A stretch of 64,000 nucleotides of DNA from Phaeobacter piscinae (GTDB lineage: Bacteria > Pseudomonadota > Alphaproteobacteria > Rhodobacterales > Rhodobacteraceae). The stretch lies in assembly GCF_002407245.1 (NCBI RefSeq), contig NZ_CP010681.1, positions 682,001 to 746,000 of the forward strand. The letters run 5' to 3'. The first letter of the stretch is position 1; each line of letters begins with the position of its first letter. Positions 16,985 through 26,103 of the stretch are shown here, piece after piece. The position numbers were made by a program, and so were the translations under genes. Under the pieces are notes generated by a model that worked only from the letters and a program-made list of their open reading frames with translations, was not told where the DNA came from and did not search any database.

Positions 16985-18022
16985 TCAGTTTTCAGCACAA
17001 TCAAAGGGCGTGACCATGGACATGCGGCTCTGAGTCGCGACGGGTGGCGTCTTCAGGATATGGTTGGCGTGGAGCAAGTTGAGGAAGGCATTGCGCATGT
17101 CTCTGGCAATGTCGTGCTGCAAGGCAACGGTAATGTTTCCCTGTCGCAAAAGTGTTCGGTTCTCACTATCCAGATCATGAGCGACATAGGCGCGCGGGCG
17201 GTGACCATAACTTTGCAGACTTTCCGATATGGCGCGATTGGCCCCGCCCATTGAATAGACGCCCAATATCGGCCCAAGGCCCGGAGCGGACAGTTGCTCC
17301 TGCAGCACCGCTCGGGTCTCGAACGCGAGCCCGGCCCCGGCTGAAACTGTCATCAGCCGCAGATCAGGGCGGCGCTCTGACATCAACCTTAGGAAGCCAC
17401 GTCGCCTTTGAGCCTCGCCGTGAAAGGCCAATTGGCTGAGTGTGGTCAGGATGGTTGCTCCGGATGGAGCGCTGTCCGGCAGACATTTGTCGATCATATA
17501 GGCCGCTGACTGGCCGGCCGCGTAGTTGTCCGGACCGCAATAGGCGCGGCGAACACTCCCTGGCAGGTCGGTAAAGGCGCAGACAACCGGAATGCGCTTT
17601 CTGTCCAACTCAGCGACCATCGCGGTAATCTCAGGCAGATCCCGCACCTTCAGCACCACCCCGTGACTGCCACGTTTGAGGATCTGACGAAGCAGAGCAA
17701 CGCAGTCAGGCGCGGACATGATCTGGCGAAAACTATACCGCGTGTGGATCACCGCGGGGCCAATGGTGGGCAGGACCGCCTCAGTTGCGTGCCGAATTTC
17801 CCGGCTGAACCGTTCGGGTGCTTCCACCACAACGTCGAAGTAGAGCCGCCGCCCCCGTGCTGAGAGTTGTTGTTCCTGTCCCTCCAGTTCGGCGATGGCT
17901 GCGCGAACGCGCGCCTGGCTGCGGGGGCTGACATTGGCGCGTGCGTGCAGAACGCGGTCCACAGTTGCCGTGCTCAGCCCAGATTGCCGGGCGATATCCT
18001 TGATCGGGAAAGGATGGCTCAT
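16985..18022 (-). CDS. LacI family transcriptional regulator
   Basis: A 345-residue protein with a LacI-type helix-turn-helix at the N-terminus (IKDIARQSGLSTATVDRVLH, then ANVSPRSQARVRAAI) and a periplasmic-binding-protein-like effector domain. The ATG giving MSHPFPIKDIA places the HTH at the very N-terminus as usual; a longer open frame exists to 18058. It is divergent from the PhyH-type dioxygenase gene, with a small dyad between them, so that gene is the likely target. Confidence 0.9.
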   Translation of the reverse strand: MSHPFPIKDIARQSGLSTATVDRVLHARANVSPRSQARVRAAIAELEGQEQQLSARGRRLYFDVVVEAPERFSREIRHATEAVLPTIGPAVIHTRYSFRQIMSAPDCVALLRQILKRGSHGVVLKVRDLPEITAMVAELDRKRIPVVCAFTDLPGSVRRAYCGPDNYAAGQSAAYMIDKCLPDSAPSGATILTTLSQLAFHGEAQRRRGFLRLMSERRPDLRLMTVSAGAGLAFETRAVLQEQLSAPGLGPILGVYSMGGANRAISESLQSYGHRPRAYVAHDLDSENRTLLRQGNITVALQHDIARDMRNAFLNLLHANHILKTPPVATQSRMSMVTPFDCAEN

Positions 18023-18045
18023 TGATGTATTTTTGATGGATTTGC

Positions 18046-18062
18046 GCGCTGACCACAAGCGC
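18046..18062. promoter_or_regulatory. Weak candidate LacI operator
   Basis: GCGCT-N7-AGCGC dyad in the 86-bp gap between the divergent LacI and dioxygenase genes. Arms are only 5 bp, so chance is possible. Confidence 0.3.
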
Positions 18063-18108
18063 CCGACCCGGCAATCTCATAGCCAGAGACAGTAGGGAGG
18101 AGGCCCAG

Positions 18109-19293
18109 ATGACAACTGCTGCGACACCGATGGGGCAGGCCTATTTTGATCCTGATGGATGCGCGTTGAGTGACTTCACCGCGCAGGTTCAACGGGAACT
18201 GACACCCGACCAGGTTCCGCTTGCCGACAAGATTGAGAAGAATATCCCGATCTATGACATGGCAGCCCTTAAGGCGATGCTCAGCGCGCCAGAGGCGCGC
18301 CGCCATCTGATGGCAGAATGGGCGCAGGGATTGCGATACGGGGCGGGTGTTCTGGTGCTACAAGGTGCCTATCAGGACGTGGCTCCGATTGATGCCGCAA
18401 GCGCTGTCTTCGACGAAATCATCTCACAGGAGCGGCTGGCAAATGGCGGCGGGGCGGACCATTTCGCTGCAGCGGGATCAAATGACCGGATTTGGAATGC
18501 GCTCCAAAAGCTCTGCGAAGCTTCGCCTGATGTCTTCGCGCGCTATTTTGGCAACTCATCAATCGCGGCCGTTTGCGAGGCCTGGCTTGGACCCAACTAC
18601 CAGATGACGGCGCAAATCAATCTGGTGCGTCCGGGCGGAGCTGCCCAGCAGGCGCATCGTGACTATCATCTGGGCTTTCAATCAGCGGAAACCTCCGCGC
18701 AGTATCCGGCCCATGTGCATGACCTATCGCCGGTTTTGACGCTGCAGGGGGCGGTGGCCCATGCCGATATGCCGGTGGAGAGCGGCCCGACCAAGCTGCT
18801 GCCGTTTTCGCAACAATACCGTGCGGGCTACGCAGCTTGGCGGCGCGAGGACTTCCGGGCCTATTTCGAAGAGCACTGTGTGCAGTTGCCTCTGGCAAAG
18901 GGTGATGCCGTGTTCTTCAATCCGGCTTTGTTTCATGCCGCAGGAGCCAACCGATCAAAGGATGTTCAGCGGATGGCGAACCTGTTGCAGGTTTCGTCTG
19001 CCTTTGGCCGCGCAATGGAGACTGTGGACCGGCGCGGCATGTCGGAGCGGCTTTTCCCGGCGCTGGCCAGGCTGAAGCGTGAGGGCGCCATGACGGACGC
19101 TGATCAGGCCGCAGCAATTGCAGCCTGCGCAGAAGGGTATTCTTTTCCAACCAATCTGGACCGGGACCCGCCGGTGGGCGGTTTGGCCCCACAAACGCAG
19201 GCCGGGCTGTTTCATCAGGCCCTTACCGAGGGTTGGACATCCGAGCGTTTCAACAAGGCGCTGGCGGCACAGGACTTGCGCCGCCAGGCATAA
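18109..19293 (+). CDS. Phytanoyl-CoA dioxygenase (PhyH) family protein
   Basis: A 394-residue Fe(II)/2-oxoglutarate-dependent oxygenase. The iron triad is visible: His183 and Asp185 in AHRDYH and His276 in ALFHAAGANRS, whose Arg282 would hold 2-oxoglutarate. Family members hydroxylate very varied small molecules, so the substrate is open. A GGGAGGAGG site precedes the ATG. It is divergent from a LacI regulator and ends 12 bp from the end of iolG, so it borders but need not belong to inositol catabolism. Confidence 0.85.
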   Translation: MTTAATPMGQAYFDPDGCALSDFTAQVQRELTPDQVPLADKIEKNIPIYDMAALKAMLSAPEARRHLMAEWAQGLRYGAGVLVLQGAYQDVAPIDAASAVFDEIISQERLANGGGADHFAAAGSNDRIWNALQKLCEASPDVFARYFGNSSIAAVCEAWLGPNYQMTAQINLVRPGGAAQQAHRDYHLGFQSAETSAQYPAHVHDLSPVLTLQGAVAHADMPVESGPTKLLPFSQQYRAGYAAWRREDFRAYFEEHCVQLPLAKGDAVFFNPALFHAAGANRSKDVQRMANLLQVSSAFGRAMETVDRRGMSERLFPALARLKREGAMTDADQAAAIAACAEGYSFPTNLDRDPPVGGLAPQTQAGLFHQALTEGWTSERFNKALAAQDLRRQA

Positions 19294-19305
19294 GGATCTG
19301 ATCGC

Positions 19306-20292
19306 TTACAACGCGACTGGTGCCCCCGCCTCAAGCGATTGGGCGGCGGCATCGGCCAACATCTGGGCGCGCAGGCCGTCGTCGATGCTGGGGGAGGGCG
19401 TGGTACCTGCCTGAACGGCCTCGACAAATCGCGCCATTTCGTTGCGATAGGCCGCTTCGTAGCGCTCAAGGAAGAAGTGCTGCGCAGGGGCGGTCTGGAA
19501 ACCGTTGGTTCCGGCCACTTCCACCGTGTTTTCCAACATATTGGCCGCGCGGAGCATCCCCTTGGAGCCATGCACCTCCACCCGTTGGTCGTAGCCGTAT
19601 GTAGCCCGCCGGGAGTTGGAGATTTGGCAGATCTTGCCGCTGGCCGTGGTCAGCGTAACGGCGGCTGTGTCCACATCGCCTGCTTCGCCAATGGCGGGAT
19701 CGACCAGCGCTGAGCCAACCGCAAAGACCTGCACCGGTTCCTCGGCCAGCAAAAAACGCGCCATATCAAAATCGTGGATCATCATGTCGCGAAACAGGCC
19801 ACCAGAGGTCTTGATATAGCTGACCGGCGGCGGGGACGGGTCACGTGATAGGATCGAGACGATCTCCACATCGCCAATCTCACCGGCCCGCAGGCGTTGT
19901 TGAAGATTGGCAAAATTCGGATCAAAACGACGGTTGAACGCTGTTAGAAAGGCAACTCCCGCCTCGGCCACTGCCGTTTGGCAATCGCGAATGCGGTCGG
20001 CGGACATATCGACGGGCTTCTCGCAGAATATTGCTTTTCCTGCAGCCGCAGCCTGATGGATCAAGTCGTAATGCGTATCAGTTGGGGTGCCGATAACGAC
20101 CGCGTCGACGTCCGCGCTGGTGATTAGCGCGGAGGCCTCGCGCACATCCGCGCCGATCTTGCTGGCCAGTGCATTCGCGGCATCCGGCATCGCATCTGCA
20201 ACCGCAGTGACGCGCACCCCGTCCAATTGCCCGACAGAGCGCGCATGGACCTGGCCGATGCGCCCGCAGCCCAAAAGGCCGATATTCAACAT
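19306..20292 (-). CDS. iolG: Inositol 2-dehydrogenase
   Basis: A 328-residue Gfo/Idh/MocA-family enzyme: Rossmann motif GLLGCGRIGQVHA at the N-terminus, the EKPVD loop with the conserved lysine near residue 95, and GGLFRDMMIHDFDMARFLL containing the catalytic Asp/His pair typical of IolG. It oxidises myo-inositol to 2-keto-myo-inositol with NAD+, the first step of the pathway. Its start overlaps the end of iolJ by seven bases; last gene of the iolD-C-B-J-G operon. Confidence 0.92.
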   Translation of the reverse strand: MLNIGLLGCGRIGQVHARSVGQLDGVRVTAVADAMPDAANALASKIGADVREASALITSADVDAVVIGTPTDTHYDLIHQAAAAGKAIFCEKPVDMSADRIRDCQTAVAEAGVAFLTAFNRRFDPNFANLQQRLRAGEIGDVEIVSILSRDPSPPPVSYIKTSGGLFRDMMIHDFDMARFLLAEEPVQVFAVGSALVDPAIGEAGDVDTAAVTLTTASGKICQISNSRRATYGYDQRVEVHGSKGMLRAANMLENTVEVAGTNGFQTAPAQHFFLERYEAAYRNEMARFVEAVQAGTTPSPSIDDGLRAQMLADAAAQSLEAGAPVAL

Positions 20293-21125
20293 TGTGTCTC
20301 TCCCTTGAAGGCGCGAAGAACGCTGCGCGCCGCAGCAACGACCGGATCGTGGGTTTCGGACAGGATGCTGACCCTGTCGAACCGGTCCGGATCGCTATTC
20401 ACCGCATCGCGCAATGCGGCCCCAAAGGCCATGCGCAATTCGGTGCCGATATTGAATTTGCAGATGCGCGACTGGCGCGCCAGCATTTTGCGCTGCGCGA
20501 CTGGTACGCCGGAACCGCCGTGGATGACCAGCGGCACTTCGGTGATCGCCTCAATGGCGCGGATGCGGTCGATATCCAGCCCGCCTTCCTTGTCCTGTTG
20601 CAGATGCACATTGCCAACTGAAATCGCCATCGCATCGACGCCGGTATCCTGCGCGAACTGCCGGGCCTCTTCCGGGTCGGTACCGGCTGACCCCTCGCCG
20701 CCGGAATACCCGACAAAGCCGATCTCTCCCTCGCAGGAGACATTTGCAGCATGAGCCATCTCTACGATGGCTGCGGTTTCGGAGATATTCTGATCCAGCG
20801 GATTGCGCGAGCCGTCGAACATCACTGAGGTAAAGCCGCTGTCGATGGCGATACGGCAGTCCTCAAAGGTGTAGCCATGATCCAGATGGGCGACCACAGG
20901 AACCGATGCACTTTCGGCCAGATGCCGAAACATCTTGCCTAAGATCGGCAGCGGAGTATGGGCGCGGCAGGACGGGCCTGCTTGCAGGATGACCGGCACG
21001 CCTTCAGCCTCAGCGGCGGCCACATAGGCGCGCATGTCTTCCCAGCCCAGTGTGACCAGCCCCGCAACGGCATAGCCATTGCGCAGGGCTGGCTGCAGGA
21101 CGTCAGCCAATGTTGCAAGGGTCAT
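20286..21125 (-). CDS. iolJ: Class II aldolase, 5-dehydro-2-deoxyphosphogluconate (DKGP) aldolase
   Basis: A 279-residue class II fructose-bisphosphate-aldolase-family protein. Zinc ligand region VVAHLDHGYTFEDC, EGEIGFVGYSGGEGS and IHGGSGVP are visible. In this operon it should split DKGP into dihydroxyacetone phosphate and malonic semialdehyde. Fructose-bisphosphate or tagatose-bisphosphate activity cannot be excluded by sequence alone, but the position between iolB and iolG favours IolJ. Start overlaps the iolB stop by four bases. Confidence 0.87.
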   Translation of the reverse strand: MTLATLADVLQPALRNGYAVAGLVTLGWEDMRAYVAAAEAEGVPVILQAGPSCRAHTPLPILGKMFRHLAESASVPVVAHLDHGYTFEDCRIAIDSGFTSVMFDGSRNPLDQNISETAAIVEMAHAANVSCEGEIGFVGYSGGEGSAGTDPEEARQFAQDTGVDAMAISVGNVHLQQDKEGGLDIDRIRAIEAITEVPLVIHGGSGVPVAQRKMLARQSRICKFNIGTELRMAFGAALRDAVNSDPDRFDRVSILSETHDPVVAAARSVLRAFKGETQC

Positions 21126-21979
21126 TTGAACTTAGCCACCATATCCTTGATGCCGGGGATGGTTTCGACCTGATAGGCATGGGTGGGCTGGAAGTACTGG
21201 ATCAGGCTGCGCTGGCTTAGACCGCCAAGGATGGTGAAGTAATACATCTCATATCCGGGCATCACAGCGCAGGGGTGATACCCCTTGTCGATCATGATCG
21301 TGGAGCCATCCATCAGTTGGTAGGCGTCCCCCGGCTTGCCCTCTTCGCGTTGCAGGATCTGCACGCCAGAGCCATGGTTGGGACGGAAGCGGAAGTTATA
21401 GGTCTCATCATGGCGTGTCTCGATGATGTTGCCATCCGCATCTTTGCGGTCGGTATCATGTTTGTGCGCCGGGAAGCCGGACCAGCCGCCCTGTCCCACG
21501 GTGAACAGTTCTGACACCAGCAAGCGGCCGACCTTGTCGTGCTGTTTCTGGCCCAAGATATGCTTGATTTTACGATGGGTCTTGGTGTCGTCAGAACCGT
21601 ATTGCACCAGATCGATACCGTCGGCGCGCACGTCAAATGGTTCCAGCACCTTGTCGTATTTGGCGCCCGCGATGAAGGTTTCGGTCGCATCCGTTGTGCA
21701 GGTGATGGTCACCTTGGCCCCGACGGGAATATAGACGCCTTCCGGCTCACCATCCCAGACGTCGGCGGTGCGGGTGCCGATGCCAGCATAGCTCAGGCCC
21801 TCGACCTCAATGTCTACGGTGCCGGTGGCCGGAACGATGCAGGTCTCATAGCCGGGCACCTGATACTCAAAGGTCTGGCCCTTGGTCAGTTTGACGATGT
21901 TGAAATAGTTCAGCGGAACAAGCGCGTTGTCAGCATCGACAATGGCTTTGTTCTGGTTGTCATGAGGGGCGATATGCAT
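21122..21979 (-). CDS. iolB: 5-deoxy-glucuronate isomerase
   Basis: A 285-residue double cupin protein with the IolB blocks YFNIVKLTKGQTFEYQVPG, GGWSGFPAHKHD (metal-binding histidines) and a C-terminal AVMPGYEMYYFTILGG. It converts 5-deoxy-D-glucuronate to 2-deoxy-5-keto-D-gluconate. Twelve bases separate it from iolC upstream and it overlaps iolJ by four bases, in line with one polycistronic message. Confidence 0.95.
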   Translation of the reverse strand: MHIAPHDNQNKAIVDADNALVPLNYFNIVKLTKGQTFEYQVPGYETCIVPATGTVDIEVEGLSYAGIGTRTADVWDGEPEGVYIPVGAKVTITCTTDATETFIAGAKYDKVLEPFDVRADGIDLVQYGSDDTKTHRKIKHILGQKQHDKVGRLLVSELFTVGQGGWSGFPAHKHDTDRKDADGNIIETRHDETYNFRFRPNHGSGVQILQREEGKPGDAYQLMDGSTIMIDKGYHPCAVMPGYEMYYFTILGGLSQRSLIQYFQPTHAYQVETIPGIKDMVAKFK

Positions 21980-21991
21980 TTGCGGGTCCTT

Positions 21992-22987
21992 TCAAATTTC
22001 GGTGGCGCCGGGGTGCGTTGCAAGAAACGCCTCCAGCGCGGCAAGGTCGGGCATGGCGGGGGCGCAGCCGGGTTTGGCCACCACGACGGAGGCACAGGCT
22101 GAGCCGCGCAGAATGGCATCCTTCATCGGACGCCCTTCGGAGAGTGAGGCGAGGAAACCGGCCATGAAACTGTCGCCGGCGCCGGTCGGTTTTAGCGCAT
22201 CTACGGGGTAGATACCGGTGCGGGTCTCCTGGCCATCGGCAAAGGTGACGGCGCCCTCGGGTCCCATCTTATAGACGACGATGGAGGCTGAGGTGTGCGC
22301 CAGCGACCGTGCTTTGGCGAGGCCTTTGTCGATGCCACCGGCCATAAAGCCGAATTCCTCATCATTGCCGACAATGATATCGGACATGGCGCCTGCGCGA
22401 GACAGGACATCCGCCGCAACCTCAGGCGAGGGCCAGCTGTAAGGGCGGTAGTCCACATCAAAGATGATCGGCAGCCCGGCCGCGCGCGCCAATTCAAAGG
22501 CGCGGAAGGTGGCGCTGCGTGACGGCTCGGCCGCAAAAACTGTGCCGGCGGTGATCAACGCGCTGTACTGGCTGTAATCCACCGCCTCCACATCTGCGAC
22601 GGTCATCTGGAAATCGGCGGCATTGTTGCGGTAGATGACGCTCTGGTGATCCTCGACCCGGCTTTCATAGACCGCCAGAGAGGTCCGATATTCACCGGTG
22701 ATGCGTTTCACGTGAGTCCGGTCAACACCGTAGTGATCCAACTGGTTGAGGCAGTACCACCCCACCGCATCATCAGAAACGCTGGTGACCAGAGCGGCGC
22801 TGCATCCCATTTTGACCAGACCTGCGGCGATATTGGCGCTGCTGCCACCCATGGCGACCATCATGTCCTGTGCATCAGCCGTGGCGGTGCCATCAGGGGT
22901 TGGACACAGATCCATACCCACCCGACCAAGGACGAGGAAATTGCGGCCTGCCAGATCTGAGCTGGCCTTGCTTGGCTGATTCATCAC
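21992..22987 (-). CDS. iolC: 5-dehydro-2-deoxygluconokinase
   Basis: A 331-residue PfkB-family sugar kinase. The N-terminal glycine-rich block (MVAMGGSSANIAAGLVKMG) and the C-terminal anion-hole motif GAGDSFMAGFLASL with the catalytic Asp are present. It phosphorylates 2-deoxy-5-keto-gluconate to DKGP with ATP. The start overlaps the iolD stop by four bases. Confidence 0.95.
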   Translation of the reverse strand: MMNQPSKASSDLAGRNFLVLGRVGMDLCPTPDGTATADAQDMMVAMGGSSANIAAGLVKMGCSAALVTSVSDDAVGWYCLNQLDHYGVDRTHVKRITGEYRTSLAVYESRVEDHQSVIYRNNAADFQMTVADVEAVDYSQYSALITAGTVFAAEPSRSATFRAFELARAAGLPIIFDVDYRPYSWPSPEVAADVLSRAGAMSDIIVGNDEEFGFMAGGIDKGLAKARSLAHTSASIVVYKMGPEGAVTFADGQETRTGIYPVDALKPTGAGDSFMAGFLASLSEGRPMKDAILRGSACASVVVAKPGCAPAMPDLAALEAFLATHPGATEI

Positions 22988-24858
22988 ACGCCCCGCCGTT
23001 GTTTGATGCGGCTGGACTCCCAGTCGATATGGGCCTCGCGCACCTTGTCATCCTTGGTGATATGCGGCGTGCCAACCTCCCACCAGGCGTGGCCTTCGGT
23101 GGTCCAGCCTTCATAGGCGTCAACCTTCATCACGATGACGGTTGTCCGATTGTTGCCTTGCGCGCGTTTGAACGCTTCGCTCAGCTCTGCCGGATTGGCG
23201 GCGGTTTCGGTAAGTGCCCCCATCGAGGCCGCGTGACTGGCAAAATCCACGCCAAAGGCTTCAGGTATGGTGGGGCAATCCTCAAGCAGATTGTTGAAGC
23301 TGGTGTTGCCCGTGTTGTTCTGCAGCTTGTTGATGACCGCAAAGCCGCCGTTGTCCAGGACCAGAATGATCAGCTTCTTCTGGCTGAGCACGCTGGAATA
23401 GATGTCAGAATTCAACATCATGTAGGAGCCGTCGCCGACAAAGACGATTGTGTCACGATCAGGCTCTCGCTCAGACTGGGCGATGCGAGCTCCCCAGGCG
23501 CCGGCAATTTCATAACCCATGCAGGAAAAGCCGAACTCAACATCAACTGTGCCGGGCTCCAATGTGCGCCAATTGGCGGTGACTTCCGCCGGAAGCCCGC
23601 CAGCCGCCGCGACCACACGGTCCTTCGGATTGCAGAGCGCGTTCACAACACCGATGGCCTGCGCATAGGAATTGGGCCGGTTGTCCCCGTAAGAGACGTT
23701 GTCTGCGACATAGGCCACCCAGCTACGGCGGCTCTCCTGGGCACGGGCGACCCAGCTGTCCGGCGCCTTGTAGTCACTGCTTGCAGCACTAAGTGCCAGA
23801 AGCCCGCGCTGGGCGTCGCCGACAACCGGCAATGCGCGGTGTTTGCCTGCGTCATGGCGTGCTGCGTTGATCGAGATGAATTGGGCGTCCTGCGCAAAGG
23901 CGGTCCAGGATCCGGTGGTAAAATCCTGCAATCGTGTGCCAACCGCTAGGATCACATCTGCCTCGGCGGCAATCGCATTGGCGCTGTCCGATCCGGTGAC
24001 TCCGATGGGACCGATATTCAGTGGATGGGTGTCACGCAGGTTGGCGCGACCGGCGATGGTTTCAACAACCGGGATCTGATGTGTTTCGGCAAAGCGGGTC
24101 AGCTCGGCCACGGCGCGGCTGTATTGCACACCACCGCCAGCAATGATCATCGGGCGTTTGGCGCCACGTAGGGCTTCGGCAGCATCTGCGATTTCGGCCG
24201 AATCCGGTGCGATGCGGCGAATGCGGTGGATTTTCTTCTCAAAGAAAACCTCGGGGTAGTCATAAGTCCATCCCTGCACGTCCTGCGGCAGGCCAAGGAA
24301 GGCGGGGCCGCAGTCGCCGGGATCCAGCATGGTGGCGATCGCAGCGGGCAGGGACTGGATGATTTGGGCGGGATGGGTGATGCGGTCCCAATAGCGCGAC
24401 ACGGGCTTGAAGGCATCATTTACACCTAAGGTCGGATCGTCAAAGTTCTCCATCTGCTGTAGTACCGGATCCGGCAGGCGAGTCAGGAACGTGTCGCCAC
24501 AGAGCATCAGCATCGGCAGGCGGTTGGCATGGGCCAGCGCCGCGGAGGTCAGAAGGTTTGATGTACCTGGGCCAGCACTGGCTGTGCAGAACATGAACCG
24601 TTGGCGCAGCCACTGCTTGGCATATCCAGCTGCCGCAAAGCCCATGCTCTGTTCGTTCTGACCCCGATATAGCGGCAGCGCATCGCGCGCCTCATAGAGC
24701 GCTTCGCCGAGGCAGGTCACATTGCCGTGGCCAAAGATGCCGAAACCACCTCCGCACAGGCGTAACTCCTCGCCGTCAATCTCAATGAACTGATTGGACA
24801 GCCATCGGATGATGGCTTGGGCGGTGGTCAGCTTAATCGTTTTTGGCGGCGTCGTCAT
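22984..24858 (-). CDS. iolD: 3D-(3,5/4)-trihydroxycyclohexane-1,2-dione acylhydrolase
   Basis: A 624-residue thiamine-diphosphate enzyme. The N-terminal Pyr domain starts TTAQAIIRWLSNQFIEIDGE with GIFGHGNVTCLGEAL; the C-terminal domain has the ThDP/Mg motif GDGSYMMLNSDIYS. It hydrolyses the ring of the trione intermediate to 5-deoxy-glucuronate. The ATG at 24858 is chosen because the family begins just before this block; an open frame upstream would cross the operator and the divergent gene. First gene of the iolDCBJG operon. Confidence 0.95.
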   Translation of the reverse strand: MTTPPKTIKLTTAQAIIRWLSNQFIEIDGEELRLCGGGFGIFGHGNVTCLGEALYEARDALPLYRGQNEQSMGFAAAGYAKQWLRQRFMFCTASAGPGTSNLLTSAALAHANRLPMLMLCGDTFLTRLPDPVLQQMENFDDPTLGVNDAFKPVSRYWDRITHPAQIIQSLPAAIATMLDPGDCGPAFLGLPQDVQGWTYDYPEVFFEKKIHRIRRIAPDSAEIADAAEALRGAKRPMIIAGGGVQYSRAVAELTRFAETHQIPVVETIAGRANLRDTHPLNIGPIGVTGSDSANAIAAEADVILAVGTRLQDFTTGSWTAFAQDAQFISINAARHDAGKHRALPVVGDAQRGLLALSAASSDYKAPDSWVARAQESRRSWVAYVADNVSYGDNRPNSYAQAIGVVNALCNPKDRVVAAAGGLPAEVTANWRTLEPGTVDVEFGFSCMGYEIAGAWGARIAQSEREPDRDTIVFVGDGSYMMLNSDIYSSVLSQKKLIILVLDNGGFAVINKLQNNTGNTSFNNLLEDCPTIPEAFGVDFASHAASMGALTETAANPAELSEAFKRAQGNNRTTVIVMKVDAYEGWTTEGHAWWEVGTPHITKDDKVREAHIDWESSRIKQRRGV

Positions 24859-24902
24859 AGGCAGGGATCCCTGGGATGGTCTGTGGTCGGGTCGATTTGA
24901 TC

Positions 24903-24931
24903 TTGCGAGATGTCGAATCCCAAGATACAAG
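24903..24931 (+). promoter_or_regulatory. Candidate promoter for the divergent idh-iolE operon
   Basis: TTGCGA (24903-24908) and TACAAG (24926-24931) are 17 bp apart, each matching 4 of 6 consensus bases. Transcription would begin inside the operator at 24933-24950. Confidence 0.4.
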
Positions 24932-24932
24932 T

Positions 24933-24950
24933 TTTGCAACCGGTTGCAAA
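24933..24950. promoter_or_regulatory. LacI-type operator, iol regulon site 1
   Basis: TTTGCAACCGGTTGCAAA is a perfect 18-bp palindrome centred on CG, the classic form of a LacI-family operator. It lies in the 119-bp gap between iolD and the divergent dehydrogenase-iolE operon. Its core recurs at 29357-29372 and, imperfectly, at 29279-29296. Confidence 0.85.
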
Positions 24951-24977
24951 TTGAAATTGATGGGTTGGGAGGCCAGA

Positions 24978-26081
24978 ATGACCGAAATCGGTATCGGAAT
25001 TCTCGGCGGGGGCTACATGGGCAAAGCGCATGCCGTCGCGATGGCTGCGGTGGGGGCGGTGTTTGACACTGCTTTGCGCCCGCGTCTGGAAATGGTCTGC
25101 GCCACGACCCCAGCCAGTGCGGAGCGGTACCGGCGGGCTTATGGGTTTCAACGCGCAACGGACGACTGGCAGCTGCTGGTCAACGATCCCAAGGTCGAGG
25201 CGATCGTCATCGCGTCCCCGCAGCAGACCCATCGTATCGTCGCAGAAGCAGCCTTTGCGCTGGGCAAACCTGTTTTTTGCGAAAAGCCGCTGGGTGCATC
25301 GCTGTCTGATAGTCGTGCCATGGTGGCAGCGGCGGAGGCATCGGGCTGTCCCAATATGGTCGGGTTCAACTACATTCGAACCCCTGCCAGCCAATATGCG
25401 CGGCGTTTGATTGCAGATGGTGTGATCGGAGAGGTGACCTGGTTTCGTGGCGAACATACCGAAGATTTCTACGCCGATCCCGATGCCCCCGCGACATGGC
25501 GCACGGAGGGCGAAGCCAATGGGACTATGGGCGATCTGGCGCCGCATATGATCAATGGTGCGATGGCGCTGATCGGGCCGATCACTGAACTCATCGCAGA
25601 GGTTGAGACCGTTCATACGGACCGCCCCGGTGGCCGTGTCACCAATGACGACCAGGGGCAGATGATGTGCCGTTTTGCCAATGGGGCGATGGGGCAGATG
25701 TTCTTTAGCCGTATCGCGACAGGTCGCAAGATGGGCTATGCTTATGAAATCACGGGAACAAAAGGGGCGATCCGTTTTGATCAAGAGGATCAGAACGCGC
25801 TGTGGCTCTATCTCAGCGAGGGCGACGAGGCCACCCGCGGCTTTCGCAAGATCCTCACAGGCCCTGCACATCCCGATTATCTGCCGTTTTGCCAGGGGCC
25901 GGGGCATGGCACCGGGTATCAGGATCAGATCCTGATTGAGGCGCGGGATTTCCTGCGCGCGATCGAAACACAGACACCGGTTTGGCCGACATTTGAGGAT
26001 GGGATGGCGGTAAATCAGGTGATTGCTGCAGCCATGGCCGCCTCAAAGAAGCGGTCCTGGCAAACCGTATCAACGTTCTAA
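24978..26081 (+). CDS. Gfo/Idh/MocA family oxidoreductase, inositol locus
   Basis: A 367-residue NAD(P)-dependent dehydrogenase: GILGGGYMGKAHA Rossmann motif, CEKPLGASL loop with the conserved Lys, and GDLAPHMINGAMAL with the catalytic Asp/His region. The ATG at 24978 is used; frame upstream of it would cross the operator. It heads the operon with iolE and a second paralogue. It may oxidise or interconvert an inositol isomer (scyllo- or chiro-) or a related polyol; sequence alone does not say which. Confidence 0.88.
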   Translation: MTEIGIGILGGGYMGKAHAVAMAAVGAVFDTALRPRLEMVCATTPASAERYRRAYGFQRATDDWQLLVNDPKVEAIVIASPQQTHRIVAEAAFALGKPVFCEKPLGASLSDSRAMVAAAEASGCPNMVGFNYIRTPASQYARRLIADGVIGEVTWFRGEHTEDFYADPDAPATWRTEGEANGTMGDLAPHMINGAMALIGPITELIAEVETVHTDRPGGRVTNDDQGQMMCRFANGAMGQMFFSRIATGRKMGYAYEITGTKGAIRFDQEDQNALWLYLSEGDEATRGFRKILTGPAHPDYLPFCQGPGHGTGYQDQILIEARDFLRAIETQTPVWPTFEDGMAVNQVIAAAMAASKKRSWQTVSTF

Positions 26082-26103
26082 ATATCTAAGAAAGCACTGC
26101 AAA

